The translations under genes were made by a program, and so were the position numbers. Below, piece after piece: positions 48,552-54,946 of a DNA stretch of 64,000 bases. Position 1 is the stretch's first letter, and each line of letters opens with the position of its first letter. The stretch spans positions 62,001 through 126,000 of the forward strand of contig CAMOWK010000003.1 of the NCBI GenBank assembly GCA_946628415.1. The letters are read 5' to 3'. The notes under the pieces were generated by a model, which saw only the letters and a program-made list of their open reading frames with translations, did no database searches and had not been told where the DNA came from. The DNA is from an uncultured Lachnospiraceae bacterium. Its GTDB lineage: Bacteria; Bacillota; Clostridia; Lachnospirales; Lachnospiraceae.

Positions 48552-49583
48552 TTAAAGTAATTCAGCAACTTCATAAAGAAGCTTTTCTGTCTTTTCCCAT
48601 CCAAGGCATGGGTCTGTAATTGATTTTCCGTAAATACCGCCATCAACAGGCTGACATCCATCTTCAATATAGCTTTCAATCATGACGCCCTTAACAAGAT
48701 TCTTTATTTCTTCCGAATGGCGGCAGGAGTGCATAACTTCCTTAACTATACGAGGCTGTTCGGCAAACTTCTTACCGGAATTATTATGGTTTGCATCAAC
48801 TATACATGCCGGGAACTTTAAGTTCGTGAATTCATGATACTTTTCAACCAGAAGCATTATATCATCATAATGGTAGTTAGGTATTGAATTTCCGTGCTTA
48901 TTAAGGGCACCACGAAGTATGCAGTGAGCAAGATCATTACCTGTACTGGTTGCCTGAAATCCTGAATAACAGAATGTCTGAGGAGCCTGTGCTGCAACAC
49001 ATGAGTTCATCATTACTGTGTAATCACCACTGGTCGGGTTTTTCATTCCAACAGGAACATCCATACCGCTGGCAATGAATCTATGCTGCTGATCCTCAAC
49101 CGAACGTGCGCCTATAGCAACGTAGGAGAGTATATCATCTACATATTTCCAGTTGTCAGAATAAAGCATTTCATCGGCTGCAGTAAGCCCTGTTTCCCTG
49201 ATGGCATCGATATGCATTTTCCTTATGGCATAGATTCCTTCAACCAGATTTGCGTCCATTAACGGGTCCGGCTGATGAAGCATGCCTTTATAGCCTTTAC
49301 CGGTTGTTCTTGGTTTACCTGTATATATTCTTGGAATTATAAGTATCTTGTCCTTGATCTTTTCAGCAACTTTGGAAAGTCTTGTAAGGTAGTCAAGAAC
49401 GGATTTCTCATTATCAGCAGAACAAGGGCCTATAATGACTATAAATCGATCATCTTTACCTGTAAAGATATCTCTGATTTCATGATCTCTTTTTGCTTTA
49501 AGGTCTTTAAGCTCTTTTTCCATAGGAATCATTTCCTTTATTCCCATGGCTGACGGTAACTCGCTTACAAGTCTTATACTCAT
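48552..49583 (-). CDS. 3-deoxy-7-phosphoheptulonate synthase (DAHP synthase, AroF/G/H type)
   Basis: This 343-residue type I enzyme condenses phosphoenolpyruvate and erythrose 4-phosphate, the first step of the shikimate pathway. It has IIGPCSADNEKSVLDYL, RIYTGKPRTTGKGYKGM, and IVDANHNNSGKKFAEQP. The ATG follows AGGAGG and a good promoter. aroB, the second enzyme, is encoded about 10 kb away on the same strand. Which amino acid feeds back on it cannot be told by eye. Confidence 0.94.
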   Translation of the reverse strand: MSIRLVSELPSAMGIKEMIPMEKELKDLKAKRDHEIRDIFTGKDDRFIVIIGPCSADNEKSVLDYLTRLSKVAEKIKDKILIIPRIYTGKPRTTGKGYKGMLHQPDPLMDANLVEGIYAIRKMHIDAIRETGLTAADEMLYSDNWKYVDDILSYVAIGARSVEDQQHRFIASGMDVPVGMKNPTSGDYTVMMNSCVAAQAPQTFCYSGFQATSTGNDLAHCILRGALNKHGNSIPNYHYDDIMLLVEKYHEFTNLKFPACIVDANHNNSGKKFAEQPRIVKEVMHSCRHSEEIKNLVKGVMIESYIEDGCQPVDGGIYGKSITDPCLGWEKTEKLLYEVAELL

Positions 49584-49624
49584 GTCAATTCCTCCTATTT
49601 TATTAAAAACAATACAACTACGCT

Positions 49625-49653
49625 ATTATAATTCAATTCTTTAGTATAGTAAA
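49625..49653 (-). promoter_or_regulatory. Promoter of the DAHP synthase-scpB operon
   Basis: On the minus strand TTTACT (plus 49648-49653) and TATAAT (plus 49625-49630) are 17 bases apart, about 45 bases before the start codon. Confidence 0.65.
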
Positions 49654-49674
49654 GTGTTTTTGATTTTTTATCCT

Positions 49675-49698
49675 TAAGTTGTTTTGATTTACAACTTA
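49675..49698. repeat. Inverted repeat in the divergent promoter region
   Basis: TAAGTTGT (49675-49682) and ACAACTTA (49691-49698) are perfect eight-base arms separated by eight bases. The repeat overlaps the -35 box of the rightward promoter, so it may be an operator. Confidence 0.5.
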
Positions 49699-49712
49699 TC
49701 GTGTGATATTAT
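49684..49712 (+). promoter_or_regulatory. Putative promoter of the cytidylate-kinase-like gene
   Basis: TTGATT (49684-49689) and TATTAT (49707-49712) are 17 bases apart, about 45 bases before the start codon at 49757. Confidence 0.5.
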
Positions 49713-49756
49713 ATGTATATAATTTAATGGAAATGTATTTTCTTGGGGGTGTTGAT

Positions 49757-50371
49757 ATGGAGAAGAAGATTATTACTATAAGCAGACAGTTTGGATCCGG
49801 CGGACACTTGATAGGACAGAAGATTGCTGAAAGAATAGGTGCAAAATGTTACGATAAGGAACTGATTAAGATTACAGCCAAAGAAAGCGGATTATGGGAG
49901 GATTTGCTTAGCAATATGGATGAAAAGCCTACAAACAGCTTTCTTTACTCAGTTGCTATGGATCCTTATTCATTTGCATATTCATTTGATAATTCCAATT
50001 ATGGAATGTCTCTTAATCAGAAAGCATTTATGGCAACATATAACACTATAAAGAAGCTTTCGGAAGAAGGTTCGTCTGTATTCATCGGAAGATGTGCTGA
50101 CTATGTACTTCGGGATAATCCGGATATTCTTCGCGTATTTGTATATGCGCCAATGGAAACAAGAATTAAAAATGTTATGGAAAGATTCAGTGACCTAACC
50201 GAAAAAAAGGCAAAGGATCAGATAGTTAAAGAGGATAAAGCAAGGGCTGCCTATTATAATTTCTATACATCAAATAAATGGGGCAATAAAGACAGCTACG
50301 ATATATGTATAAATACCGGCAGAATAAGTACAGAAGCCGCAGTAGATATAATATCAAAACTACTTGATTAA
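49757..50371 (+). CDS. Cytidylate kinase-like family protein
   Basis: The product (204 residues) has the P-loop-like start IITISRQFGSGGHLIGQKIA, FIGRCADYVLRDNPDI and RVFVYAPMETRIK, matching the 'cytidylate kinase-like' family, which is distinct from classical Cmk. The usual GxxGxGKS loop is written RQFGSGGHLIG, so nucleotide handling may differ. Function is not established. I chose ATG 49757 with TGGGGG upstream; the open frame extends to 49703 without a binding site. Confidence 0.85.
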   Translation: MEKKIITISRQFGSGGHLIGQKIAERIGAKCYDKELIKITAKESGLWEDLLSNMDEKPTNSFLYSVAMDPYSFAYSFDNSNYGMSLNQKAFMATYNTIKKLSEEGSSVFIGRCADYVLRDNPDILRVFVYAPMETRIKNVMERFSDLTEKKAKDQIVKEDKARAAYYNFYTSNKWGNKDSYDICINTGRISTEAAVDIISKLLD

Positions 50372-50377
50372 TGTGGG

Positions 50378-50403
50378 ATTCAGGTATATATTTATTCCTG
50401 AAA
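50378..50403. repeat. Small hairpin before the tyrosine recombinase gene
   Basis: ATTCAGG and TCCTGAA form a short stem around a TA-rich loop, just after the cytidylate-kinase-like stop. Only a weak T-run follows, so a terminator is possible but not secure. Confidence 0.3.
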
Positions 50404-50461
50404 CCGTAGTTTTGCGAACAAATGATAGTTTTAAACCGAACAACTGAAAGGAGCCGCTTTT

Positions 50462-51514
50462 ATGGCTGCAAATGAAAGTTACGTTAAACAAAATGAAAAA
50501 AAACAGTTAATTATACTGCGTAATATAACTGATGAATTACCACCCTTTGTAAAAACTTATTTTCGTGGCATTGAGGCAACAACTCAACCAAGAACCCGTG
50601 TTGGTTATGGTTATGATATAAAATACTTTTTTGAATATATACATGATAATAATCCTGAACTAAAAGCCAAAGACATAAAGTCCATTACATTAGATGATTT
50701 AAACCGTCTTACTTCACTTGATATTGAGGAATATATGGACTATCTTTCATATTATGTACGTGACGGCCGCGAATACACAAATGATGCACGTTCCAAGAAA
50801 CGTAAACTATGTGCGCTCAGAGGCCTGTTTAAGTATCTTTATATGCATGATATGATTAAAGAAAATGTAACTGAAAAGGTTGCTACTCCCAAGATCAGGG
50901 ATAAAGCTATAATTCGTATGGAGAATAATGAAGTTGCTGATTTTCTTGATAATGTCGAATACGGAAATTGTCTGACAATTAACCAGCAGCACTTCCATGA
51001 AAAAGAAAAAAAACGCGACCTTGCAATGATGACTTTAATGCTTAGTACAGGTCTTCGTGTTTCTGAATGTGTTGGACTTGATATAAATGATGTTGATTTT
51101 GATAATTCGCGTGTAAAAGTTACAAGAAAAGGCGGTAACGAAGCATTTGTCTTCTTTTCAGATGAAGCCGAAACTTATCTTCGTGATTATCTGGAAATCA
51201 GAAAAAATATAATTCCTGCTGACGGTCACGAAAATGCACTCTTCCTCTCCAACCGCCGAAGCCGTATAACGGTAAGAGCTGTTCAGAAAATGGTTAAAAA
51301 ATATGCCAGCGGTACTACTCCGCTTAAACATATTACGCCGCATAAACTAAGAAGTACCTACGGTACTGCCCTATATCAGGAAACGGGCGATATCTACCTT
51401 GTAGCCGATGTTCTTGGCCACAGTGATGTAAATACCACCCGTAAACACTATGCTGATATGGATGAAAACAAAAAACGAAATGCAAGAAACCTTGTTTCAC
51501 TTCGTGAAGATTAG
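50462..51514 (+). CDS. Tyrosine recombinase (XerC/D-like)
   Basis: The 350-residue product has an N-terminal SAM-like core-binding domain (about residues 30-140) and a C-terminal catalytic domain. Catalytic residues are complete: Arg199 (TGLRVSECVGL), His294 and Arg297 (HKLRS), His320 (LGHSD) and nucleophile Tyr330 (KHYAD). It should cut and rejoin DNA at specific sites, either for chromosome-dimer resolution or for an element. It directly flanks the accessory region, but I see no matching direct repeats at a tRNA. It follows GAAAGGAG. Confidence 0.9.
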   Translation: MAANESYVKQNEKKQLIILRNITDELPPFVKTYFRGIEATTQPRTRVGYGYDIKYFFEYIHDNNPELKAKDIKSITLDDLNRLTSLDIEEYMDYLSYYVRDGREYTNDARSKKRKLCALRGLFKYLYMHDMIKENVTEKVATPKIRDKAIIRMENNEVADFLDNVEYGNCLTINQQHFHEKEKKRDLAMMTLMLSTGLRVSECVGLDINDVDFDNSRVKVTRKGGNEAFVFFSDEAETYLRDYLEIRKNIIPADGHENALFLSNRRSRITVRAVQKMVKKYASGTTPLKHITPHKLRSTYGTALYQETGDIYLVADVLGHSDVNTTRKHYADMDENKKRNARNLVSLRED

Positions 51515-51643
51515 GTCAAAAAAACCCCAAATAAATTTTTAGAAAAAATAGAAAAATGAACAAAATTAAAGTTTTTACAAAAAAATAGTTTTCTATTGTT
51601 TTTTAAAATTATAAACAAAAATGAAAATCCAAAATTCACTTCT

Positions 51644-52372
51644 TTACCTCCACCTGAATTTATACTTAAGTACTTTCTTAGGACAATTATCAATACAAGC
51701 ACCACACTGGATACATTCAGTGCATTTTGCATTTTTCTTTTCCGAAACCATAGTCTTCACATCTAGGCCCATAGGGCAAGACATATTGCACTTTCCACAG
51801 GATATACAGGTATCCTTGTCAACCTCAATATATAACTGCGGAAAATGTAATATTCTCCCCAAAGTACTTCCTATTACCATAAATGGAGCCATCCAGCAGA
51901 TATAGTGACAGGTAGCTCTACGGCCATGAACTAAAGCAGGTAGCACAAGAATCAGAATTACTCCATAATAGATCAAATAGTTATAAATACCGGAAACCGA
52001 AATACCGTGATCTGTCATATAAAACGGATTAATTGTCACATCATTTTTCCCAAAAACAAATGTGATAACTATTGCTAATATCCATATAGTCCAGATTACA
52101 TACTTGATTAGATTTCTCCAGCCCTGTTTTGAAGGAGCTGAATTGCACATAATAAGGCATTCCTGGAGTCCTCCTGCTGGACAGAAATATCCACACCACA
52201 CTCTGCCAAAAAACATCGATAAAACAAACATTGCTACGAATACAATAAAGCTCCCATTCATAATATGTTCAGATGCAGCCAGTATAATGAGGTATGGAGA
52301 AAAATACCATATCGTAATCGGGAACAACAGAAATGATATTATCAAAAGAGTTTTTCTTATTCTCTGTCTCAT
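51644..52372 (-). CDS. NapH/NosR-like 4Fe-4S membrane protein
   Basis: The 242-residue product has about five transmembrane helices, the cytoplasmic motif GRVWCGYFCPAGGLQEC seen in polyferredoxins, and two C-terminal 4Fe-4S clusters (CISCGKCNMSCP and CTECIQCGACIDNCPK). It should pass electrons across or along the membrane. The partner redox enzyme is not in the window. Its ATG overlaps the stop of the padR gene by four bases, so it is under PadR-linked control. The 129 bases after its stop (51515-51643) are AT-rich and hold no gene that I can see. Confidence 0.86.
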   Translation of the reverse strand: MRQRIRKTLLIISFLLFPITIWYFSPYLIILAASEHIMNGSFIVFVAMFVLSMFFGRVWCGYFCPAGGLQECLIMCNSAPSKQGWRNLIKYVIWTIWILAIVITFVFGKNDVTINPFYMTDHGISVSGIYNYLIYYGVILILVLPALVHGRRATCHYICWMAPFMVIGSTLGRILHFPQLYIEVDKDTCISCGKCNMSCPMGLDVKTMVSEKKNAKCTECIQCGACIDNCPKKVLKYKFRWR

Positions 52373-52923
52373 TTACCACTGTCCTCCATTTGATTCAGTA
52401 TCTTCTTCGCTTTGCTGCACCACTTAAGATATGCCTCATTAGTTTCGACACCAAAAGAAGCTGTCAGATAATAATACACATGATCCGGATTATCTAAATC
52501 TTTTTCTAATACCATACAATATGACTTAAGTATTTCCAGGTCACTTTTAATGCCTTCCTCAAAAACCTCAATATTCCGAATAGAAACTTCCTTACTGTCT
52601 GCTCCGCCAAAGAAAAGCTTCAACAGGGTCTCATATTTCAGTTCATTACTCGCCTGTTTGTTTTGAAGCCATGCTTTTAGCAAGTTCTTCCCTTCAATAG
52701 TAATATGATAAGTGAGTTTCTCTCTTCCACCCACGGATGTATCACTCTTTATAATAAGCCCATCTTTTTCCATATCCTTCAGAGCCGGATATATATTTCC
52801 AAAGCTTCCCTTCCAAAAGAAGCTGATAGCTCCGTCGATTCGCTTCTTTATGTCATAACCGGTAAGATCCTCATGACTAAGCAGGCCAAGTATAACCATA
52901 TCAATTTTTCTTTCTCTTGCCAT
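52369..52923 (-). CDS. PadR-family transcriptional regulator
   Basis: This 184-residue protein has an N-terminal winged-helix domain (MVILGLLSHEDLTGYDIKKR, FFWKGSFGNIYPALKDMEKD, VGGREKLTYHITIEGKNLL) and a C-terminal dimerisation domain, as in PadR subfamily 2. These regulators repress stress or transport genes and release DNA on binding a small molecule. It probably controls itself and the 4Fe-4S gene it overlaps. Half-sites near its promoter are listed separately. Confidence 0.9.
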   Translation of the reverse strand: MARERKIDMVILGLLSHEDLTGYDIKKRIDGAISFFWKGSFGNIYPALKDMEKDGLIIKSDTSVGGREKLTYHITIEGKNLLKAWLQNKQASNELKYETLLKLFFGGADSKEVSIRNIEVFEEGIKSDLEILKSYCMVLEKDLDNPDHVYYYLTASFGVETNEAYLKWCSKAKKILNQMEDSGK

Positions 52924-52947
52924 GCACCTTCTCCTATGTATCTTTTT

Positions 52948-52992
52948 GATATATCTATCTGATATATTATGTTATTTATTCTTAGATGTCAA
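52948..52992 (-). promoter_or_regulatory. padR promoter with repeated GATATAT half-sites
   Basis: On the minus strand TTGACA (plus 52987-52992) and TAATAT (plus 52964-52969) are 17 bases apart. GATATATC (52948-52955, itself a palindrome) and GATATAT (52961-52967) lie on and just after the -10 box. This placement suits autorepression by PadR; the binding itself is inferred. Confidence 0.65.
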
Positions 52993-53187
52993 GAAAAAAT
53001 CCCCAGAAACCAACTGTATGCTGCTGGTTTCTGGAGATTTCTGCTAAATATGACCTATTATATAAATAGGTTCCTACTGACAATACTATAGTTAATGCGG
53101 TAATCACACCTATCACTATATAAGCATTCCATTCACTATTCTTTTTACAACTCTTTTAAATCTACCTTTCCTCTTGATTTTTTTCAT
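52982..53187 (-). pseudogene. Broken or frameshifted small membrane-protein gene
   Basis: A minus-strand ATG at 53187 with a strong GGAAAGGAC binding site opens a basic peptide (MKKIKRKGRFKRVVKRI) that stops at 53116. In the -1 frame the sequence continues as a single transmembrane segment (NAYIVIGVITALTIVLSVG, then TYLYNRSYLAE) down to a stop at 52982. Joining the two at the run of five A (53146-53150) gives a typical small protein of about 68 residues: a lysine-rich head followed by one membrane helix. Its end runs into the terminator, so the original stop may also be lost. A decayed gene is likeliest; frameshifting or sequence error is possible. No family recognised. Confidence 0.4.
52993..53034 (-). 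terminator. Intrinsic terminator (leftward), upstream of padR
   Basis: CCAGAAACCA (53003-53012) pairs perfectly with TGGTTTCTGG (53025-53034). On the minus strand the stem is followed by GGATTTTTTCTT. It ends a transcript coming from the right, where only the broken small gene and a remnant lie. Confidence 0.8.
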
Positions 53188-53263
53188 AAAAAATACCGTC
53201 CTTTCCTTTGTATGATTTTGTTCTAACCATACAAAAAAGGGCGGTTTACTTCTACCAGCTAAG

Positions 53264-53293
53264 GCTTGCAATCTGTCAACTCACAGCTTGCAA
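53264..53293. repeat. Two direct GCTTGCAA repeats
   Basis: GCTTGCAA occurs at 53264-53271 and again at 53286-53293, 22 bases apart, about two helix turns. It lies between the gene remnant and the broken small gene and may be an operator for the latter. Apart from this, the remnants and the Abi promoter, the 52924-53526 interval holds nothing else that I recognise. Confidence 0.4.
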
Positions 53294-53301
53294 ACCATAA
53301 T

Positions 53302-53445
53302 TTATCCCTCTTGGTTTTCGTTAACTATTTCAAATCTTACATTTATATACATCTTTACAGCATAGTTTTTCTTTTGAACAGGCAAGGAAGCTTTATAATA
53401 ACCGTAAGAGCCTAATTCCCTTTGTAATTTAAATACATTATATGT
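53302..53445 (-). pseudogene. Apparent C-terminal gene remnant
   Basis: A 47-codon open stretch on the minus strand reads like protein (VFKLQRELGSYGYYKASLPV, ending in FEIVNENQEG) but has no good start codon and is preceded at once by two stops. It looks like the tail of a longer gene whose front is gone. I do not recognise the family. It could also be chance, since the stretch is short. Confidence 0.25.
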
Positions 53446-53466
53446 CTATTATTTATAAATTATCAT

Positions 53467-53496
53467 TTGACACTACTTGATATCCTATACTATCAT
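53467..53496 (+). promoter_or_regulatory. Promoter of the Abi_2 gene
   Basis: TTGACA (53467-53472) and TATCAT (53491-53496) are 18 bases apart; the start codon is 31 bases further. An alternative -10 TATACT at 53486 is too close. Confidence 0.6.
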
Positions 53497-53526
53497 CATA
53501 TCAGTAATATACAGGAGATTTCTTTA

Positions 53527-54483
53527 ATGAAAAAAGCTAAACTGACAATTGAACAGCAAATAGACGATATGAAATCAAAAGGTATAACATTTGATATTGA
53601 ATCTGAAAAGGATGCCACCCGATATCTCAAAAACAACTGTTACTATTTCAAACTCAAAACATATGCAGGTAATTTTGAAAAATATAGAGGGACTGATAAG
53701 AAAGGTCAGTATATAAACCTCGACTTTGCCTATATAAAAGAATTATATGAGCTTGACAACAGATTAAAAATACTAATTACTTCTATGTCATTTGACATTG
53801 AACATGCTCTCAAAATAAAGCTTCTTAATGATGTGATATCAAATGATTTTGAAGATGGCTATAACATTGTAAATACATATCTGTCAGAAGATTACCTGAG
53901 AGTAAAGGGTATTCATGATAAAGAAGGCAAATCCACTTTAACTGATCTGATAAGGAAGCATATTTCTGAGGATGATTACTCTATCGATGAATATGCCATC
54001 TGGGAAATTGTAGAAGTGCTTTCATTGGGTTCTTTCATTGAACTATATCAGTTATATTATGGCACTTATCATTCAAAAAAAACTGATTATACCAGTTTTC
54101 TAGTTCCAGTAAAAATCTTGAGAAATGCAGCCGCACACAACAACTGCTTACTAAATTCAATAAGAACGCCTTATAATATTTCATTTAGTACGACAAAAGA
54201 AATAATGACTATATTATCTAAAATAAATGGTATCACTCCAGACACAAGAAACAAATGGATGTCTAACCCTCTTATTCATGATTTTATAGTCCTTGTGTAT
54301 TTATATTTGCAGATTGTTAAGGATAAAAACAAAAAGGCAGAATGTATCCAATCATTAAATGATTATTTCAACACCCGCCTGATAGAACATAAAGATTATT
54401 TTGAAAAGAACAATGTTCTCTGTGAATGTTACCATTTTACATCTCGAGTTATTCAATATTTTTGCAACAAATATAGAAAATAG
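53527..54483 (+). CDS. Abi_2-family abortive infection protein (HEPN-like)
   Basis: The product (318 residues) begins MKKAKLTIEQQIDDMKSKGI and matches the Abi_2 (AbiD/AbiF-like, COG4823) family. RYLKNNCYYFKLKTY lies near residue 32, LYELDNRLKILI follows, and the HEPN-type RNase motif R-x4-H is present as RNAAAHN with Arg199 and His204. Family members stop phage growth by killing or arresting the infected cell, probably by cutting RNA. I chose ATG 53527 with AGGAG upstream; an upstream in-frame TTG at 53467 lies inside the promoter. No antitoxin gene is attached. It has its own promoter and tandem terminators, a self-contained cassette. Confidence 0.85.
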   Translation: MKKAKLTIEQQIDDMKSKGITFDIESEKDATRYLKNNCYYFKLKTYAGNFEKYRGTDKKGQYINLDFAYIKELYELDNRLKILITSMSFDIEHALKIKLLNDVISNDFEDGYNIVNTYLSEDYLRVKGIHDKEGKSTLTDLIRKHISEDDYSIDEYAIWEIVEVLSLGSFIELYQLYYGTYHSKKTDYTSFLVPVKILRNAAAHNNCLLNSIRTPYNISFSTTKEIMTILSKINGITPDTRNKWMSNPLIHDFIVLVYLYLQIVKDKNKKAECIQSLNDYFNTRLIEHKDYFEKNNVLCECYHFTSRVIQYFCNKYRK

Positions 54484-54549
54484 CTTGATTTATGAATTAC
54501 TTTGTCGTACAATTTATTTGATGAACAAAAAGCCGAAAGGTTTTTCAAT

Positions 54550-54582
54550 GGGAGCGATGCCTGCATTGCTCCCAGCTTTTTT
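54550..54582 (+). terminator. First of two terminators after the Abi_2 gene
   Basis: GGGAGC (54550-54555) pairs with GCTCCC (54568-54573), followed by AGC and seven T. It is 66 bases after the stop. Confidence 0.85.
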
Positions 54583-54584
54583 TA

Positions 54585-54612
54585 GGCGGTCATTTCTGAC
54601 CGCCTTTTGTAT
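54585..54612. terminator. Second terminator, nearly symmetric
   Basis: GGCGGTCA pairs perfectly with TGACCGCC around TTTC. T-runs flank it on both strands (TTTTGTATT on the right; AAAAAAA on the left reads as T on the minus strand), so it can stop transcription from both sides. Confidence 0.8.
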
Positions 54613-54808
54613 TAGTAATATCCCCTGTTCCTTTTACACCCTCTGACATAAGCTCGTCCGGCACTGTATATAAGACTGTGCTCCAAATTTCAGACTGAAT
54701 AGCAGCTATTAAATGGTGCTCAGCCAGACTCATGGATAAAGTAGCAAATGGAAACTTGTAAATGTTCCATACCCTTATATAAAAAGCTTTCCCTTGTAAA
54801 ATCCCCAT
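54590..54808 (-). pseudogene. Unrecognised 72-residue ORF, possible mobile-element remnant
   Basis: The open frame starts at ATG 54808 inside a repeat cluster and reads SMSLAEHHLIAAIQSEIW and then VPDELMSEGVKGTGDI before stopping inside the hairpin at 54585-54604. The composition is protein-like and unlike the antisense shadows elsewhere, yet there is no clear binding site. I suspect the tail of a mobile-element gene, but recognise no family. It could be spurious. Confidence 0.3.
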
Positions 54809-54830
54809 AAGGGAAAATACAAGGGAAAAT
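54788..54830. repeat. Inverted and direct repeat cluster
   Basis: TTTCCCTTGTA (54788-54798) and TACAAGGGAAA (54818-54828) form perfect 11-base inverted repeats. Within the right part AAGGGAAAAT occurs twice (54809-54818 and 54821-54830), 12 bases apart. This resembles recombinase- or initiator-binding arrays. The remaining bases 54831-54946 hold nothing that I recognise. Confidence 0.55.
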
Positions 54831-54946
54831 GATATAATTTGATAACTGAAAATGCCTATAAACGGCTAAAATTAAGGCAATTCTTGGAAACAGTTAATTA
54901 TATTCCGATATAATGCTCATCCCAACAAACAGGAATTTGTCAATGT

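Noticed and set aside
50412..50446. LexA-like SOS box (GCGAAC...) before the tyrosine recombinase
   Set aside because: Only half-sites are present (CGAACAAATGATAG, ACCGAACAACTG); no GAAC-N4-GTTC palindrome.
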